Assembly: GCA_017474235.1 (NCBI GenBank)
Contig: JAFVIB010000040.1
Span: 1 to 35,984 of the forward strand
Length of the DNA: 35,984 bases
Reading direction: 5' to 3'
Origin: Alistipes sp.
Lineage (GTDB): Bacteria > Bacteroidota > Bacteroidia > Bacteroidales > Rikenellaceae
Part shown: piece after piece, positions 33,825 through 35,984 of the stretch
Layout: every line of letters begins with the position of its first letter
Numbering within the stretch: the stretch's first letter is position 1
Made by a program: the position numbers and the translations under genes
The notes under the pieces: generated by a model
Told to the model about the DNA's origin: nothing
What the model saw: only the letters and a program-made list of their open reading frames with translations
The model's database searches: none

Positions 33825-35543
33825 ATGTTTTTACAACTTTTAACCCTGCTTGGAGCTCTTGGAATGTTCCTCTACGGAATGAATATGATGAGCTCCGGAC
33901 TTCAGAAGACCGCAGGTAATCGTATGCGCAACCTTCTTGGAGCAATGACCTCCAGCCCTTTCAAAGGTGTGATGACAGGTCTGACCATTACCTCAATTAT
34001 TCAATCTTCAAGTGCAACAACCGTTATGGTTGTCGGCTTTGTAAACGCCTCACTGCTGACGCTTAATCAGGCTATCGGTGTGATTATGGGTGCAAACATC
34101 GGTACAACAGTTACCGCATGGCTCGTAGCACTGCTCGGCTTTAAGGCAGACATCTCTATTTTTGCAGTGCCACTGATGGCTGTGGGCTTTCTAATGAGCA
34201 TCGCAAAGAGCGAGAAGTATAAGAATATCAGCGAGTTTATTATCGGATTCTCGCTCCTCTTCCTCGGTCTGTCGCTGATGAAAAATTCAGTACCCAATTT
34301 GAACGAGACTCCTGAGATTCTCTCATTTATCCAACAGTGGACCGGTTATGGTTTCGGCTCTGTGCTTATCTTCCTTGTCTTTGGTACTGTACTGACACTT
34401 ATTCTCCAGTCATCGAGTGCAACAATGGCTCTGACACTTATCATGATGAGTATGGGTTGGATTCCATTCGAAATGGCAGCAGCTATGGTACTTGGAGAGA
34501 ATGTCGGAACTACAATTACAGCCAATATCGCAGCAGCTGTCGGTAATCCGAATGCACGCCGTGCCGCTCTTGCGCATACATTCTTCAATCTATTTGGTGT
34601 TGTCTGGGCACTTGCTCTCTTCCGCCCATTCCTCTCGTTAGTTGGTACAATCATCACATGGCTGGGCTACCCAGACCCTACCCTTATCGACTACTCATCA
34701 ACTATCGCTGCCGGCTCTGTAGAGTCAACAGCAGCACTCTATGGCGTATCTATGCTCCATACACTCTTCAACACATTCAACACCTGTATCCTTATTTGGT
34801 TTATACCTCTGATTGTCAAGTTCGTAACTTGGGCTATCAAGAGCAAGCCGGAGGATGAAGAGCAGACCGTCCGCCTTAAGTTTATCAACGCCGGTCCTAT
34901 GGGTACTGCCGAGCTTGCATTGGAGGAGGCTCGAAAGGAGATTATCCATTTTGCACAGATTAACCACAACGGTCTTGGATATATCCGCTCAGCTATCCGC
35001 GCACAAAAAGAGGAGGAGTTTGAGACTTTCCGCAAGAAGTTGGTAAAGTATGAGGAGATTGCCGACCGTATAGAGTACGAAATTGCAACATTCCTCAATG
35101 CTCTGCCACAAGAGAGCATCAGCGAGGATACCCGCCAGCAAGTAAAGGCGATGTATAAGATTATCGGCGAGCTCGAAAGCCTCGGCGACTCAGGCGAGAG
35201 CATCAGCCGTATTCTTTCACGCCGCAATATCCACAATAAGAAATTCTCTGAGCGCGACATTGAGAAGATTGATACTATGCTCAACCTTGTCGATAACGGC
35301 TATAAGATTATGATTGACAACCTCCAGAACAACAATAACGGACCGGAGGAGCTTCGCCGTGCTGTCGATTGCGAGATTGAGATTAACGATATGCGCAACA
35401 CCCTTCGCGAGGAGGAGATTCTGCGCATCGAGAGCAATGACTCTGAGTACCAAAACAGCGTCTATTACCTCGATATCATCTCCGAAATAGAGCGCATGGG
35501 CGACTTTATGATTAACATCTCCGAGGCTCTGCAACGCAAGTAG
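33825..35543 (+). CDS. Na/Pi cotransporter family protein with PhoU-like C-terminus
   Basis: 572 residues. Two repeats with the QSSSAT motif (TSIIQSSSATTVMVVGF and LILQSSSATMALTLIM) are the substrate/sodium site of the NptA/SLC34-like family, preceded by FLYGMNMMSSGLQ and accompanied by GANIGTTVTAW and GENVGTTITAN. Residues about 360-572 are helical and PhoU-like. It imports phosphate, or possibly another anion, with sodium. It is co-transcribed with the antiporter and ends at a strong terminator. Confidence 0.92.
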   Translation: MFLQLLTLLGALGMFLYGMNMMSSGLQKTAGNRMRNLLGAMTSSPFKGVMTGLTITSIIQSSSATTVMVVGFVNASLLTLNQAIGVIMGANIGTTVTAWLVALLGFKADISIFAVPLMAVGFLMSIAKSEKYKNISEFIIGFSLLFLGLSLMKNSVPNLNETPEILSFIQQWTGYGFGSVLIFLVFGTVLTLILQSSSATMALTLIMMSMGWIPFEMAAAMVLGENVGTTITANIAAAVGNPNARRAALAHTFFNLFGVVWALALFRPFLSLVGTIITWLGYPDPTLIDYSSTIAAGSVESTAALYGVSMLHTLFNTFNTCILIWFIPLIVKFVTWAIKSKPEDEEQTVRLKFINAGPMGTAELALEEARKEIIHFAQINHNGLGYIRSAIRAQKEEEFETFRKKLVKYEEIADRIEYEIATFLNALPQESISEDTRQQVKAMYKIIGELESLGDSGESISRILSRRNIHNKKFSERDIEKIDTMLNLVDNGYKIMIDNLQNNNNGPEELRRAVDCEIEINDMRNTLREEEILRIESNDSEYQNSVYYLDIISEIERMGDFMINISEALQRK

Positions 35544-35560
35544 AGTACCTATTGTAGAAT

Positions 35561-35592
35561 ATATAGCCTGCTAAAATATTAGCAGGCTATAT
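35561..35592 (+). terminator. Terminator of the antiporter-Na/Pi operon
   Basis: ATATAGCCTGCT (35561-35572) pairs perfectly with AGCAGGCTATAT (35581-35592), 8-nt loop, followed by CTTTTA. Confidence 0.85.
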
Positions 35593-35633
35593 CTTTTATA
35601 CATACTCCATAAAATAGAAAGTTTGATTTTCAA

Positions 35634-35818
35634 GACCGCCGCAACCGGAGGGCAACGCCCGCAGGTAGGAGGTTGAATAAAAAGATGTGGTTTTAGGCTT
35701 GCGAAGCGCGAAAAAGCGCAGTTTACTCGGCGTAAATGAGCATTTTGAGCGCGAATATAACGACAAAATAGACTTTTTATTCAGCCTACAATCTCGCCAA
35801 CAGGCGGTACTTGAAAAC
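35634..35818. repeat. Structured repeat with variable central arm, unit 1
   Basis: 5' flank GACCGCCGCAACCGGAGGGC with hairpin GGGC-AAC-GCCC; 3' flank with hairpin CGCC-AACA-GGCG then GGTACTTGAAAAC. ACCGCC (35635-35640) can pair with GGCGGT (35803-35808). Between the flanks a 15-bp arm AGGTTGAATAAAAAG (35670-35684) pairs with CTTTTTATTCAGCCT (35773-35787), one T-G, around an 88-nt loop with its own small hairpins. No gene. Confidence 0.75.
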
Positions 35819-35828
35819 CGTTGTGAGA

Positions 35829-35857
35829 GGGATTGGCTCCCTGCGGTCGCCGATCCC
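35829..35857. repeat. Hairpin between the two structured repeats
   Basis: GGGATTGGC (35829-35837) pairs with GCCGATCCC (35849-35857), one T-G, 11-nt loop. It occupies the 70-bp spacer between the repeat units, which holds no gene. Confidence 0.6.
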
Positions 35858-35888
35858 TGTACTCCTTAAGTTGCAAGAGAAGATTTTT

Positions 35889-35984
35889 GACCGCCGCAAC
35901 CGGAGGGCAAAGCCCGTAGGTCGATGAAGATTGGGGTCAAGCCTCAATCTTCATCAATCTCGCTAACAGGCGGTACTTAAAAAC
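35889..35984. repeat. Structured repeat with variable central arm, unit 2 (may run past the window)
   Basis: Same flanks as unit 1 with a few base changes (GGGC-AAA-GCCC; CGCT-AACA-GGCG; GGTACTTAAAAAC). The central arm is a different sequence: GATGAAGATTG (35923-35933) pairs with CAATCTTCATC (35945-35955) and continues inward with three more pairs. Arm length is kept (14-15 bp) although its sequence is not. Confidence 0.75.

Noticed and set aside
35687-35869. Sixty-codon frame inside the structured repeat
   Set aside because: It covers the loop and arm of the repeat unit and the spacer hairpin, so it is unlikely to be coding.
35634-35984. Integron attC sites
   Set aside because: The conserved GTTRRRY and RYYYAAC end motifs are not present and no cassette genes or integrase were seen.
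1-35984. CRISPR array, rRNA, retron or diversity-generating retroelement
   Set aside because: No regularly spaced direct repeats, no rRNA sequence and no reverse transcriptase were found.

Overview
The window looks like the chromosome of a gut-type Bacteroidales bacterium (Bacteroidota). Signs of this are a complete Mfa/Fim-type fimbrial operon of lipoprotein subunits, a GLUG-repeat lipoprotein, a GH109-type secreted oxidoreductase fold, a LytS/LytTR two-component pair, and promoters of the Bacteroidota type (TTTG, about 19 bp, TATCTTTG). Family or genus cannot be fixed from this sequence; Rikenellaceae-like is only a guess.

Layout. (1) 1-2759, minus strand: an AT-rich, tightly packed restriction-modification operon with two different DNA methyltransferases, an HNH endonuclease and a second nuclease fusing a PUA/EVE-like domain to a PD-(D/E)XK domain. 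(2) 2760-3600: a densely structured non-coding stretch with three copies of the 3' end of tRNA-Lys(CUU), each followed by a terminator hairpin. It also holds a 127-bp perfect-stem four-way-junction element and the intact tRNA gene with its promoter. This looks like an integration hot spot next to an acquired island. (3) 3601-8591: a catalytically dead, truncated GH2-like secreted protein, a stand-alone HsdR_N-domain protein, a micro-ORF broken at a run of eight G, and a 951-residue GLUG-repeat lipoprotein. (4) 8646-12894: a LytTR response regulator and its sensor kinase, a long-chain acyl-CoA ligase and PlsY. (5) 13056-14671: a GH109-like lipoprotein followed by a pair of palindromic REP-like repeats. 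(6) 14679-19522: an operon mtlA-ptsH-ptsI-galK, that is a complete PTS phosphorelay plus galactokinase, unusual for the order. (7) 19608-32254: the fimbrial operon (DUF3575 protein, DUF3868/OmpA-like protein, Mfa1-like major subunit, Mfa2/FimB-like anchor, three large accessory lipoproteins) with an AraC-family regulator upstream. (8) 32457-35543: a small secreted protein, a Na/Ca-type antiporter and a Na/Pi cotransporter with a PhoU-like tail. (9) 35634-35984: two copies of a structured repeat with conserved flanks and an unrelated but always self-complementary central arm.

How the parts work together. The fimbrial genes form one transcription unit in which a hairpin after the major subunit gene probably sets subunit stoichiometry. 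The PTS operon carries every protein needed to move phosphate from PEP to a hexitol of mannitol type. The most unusual signals are the structured DNA/RNA elements (3244-3370, 14482-14671, 35634-35984), the tRNA-end repeats, the poly-G micro-ORF and the two-nuclease restriction operon.
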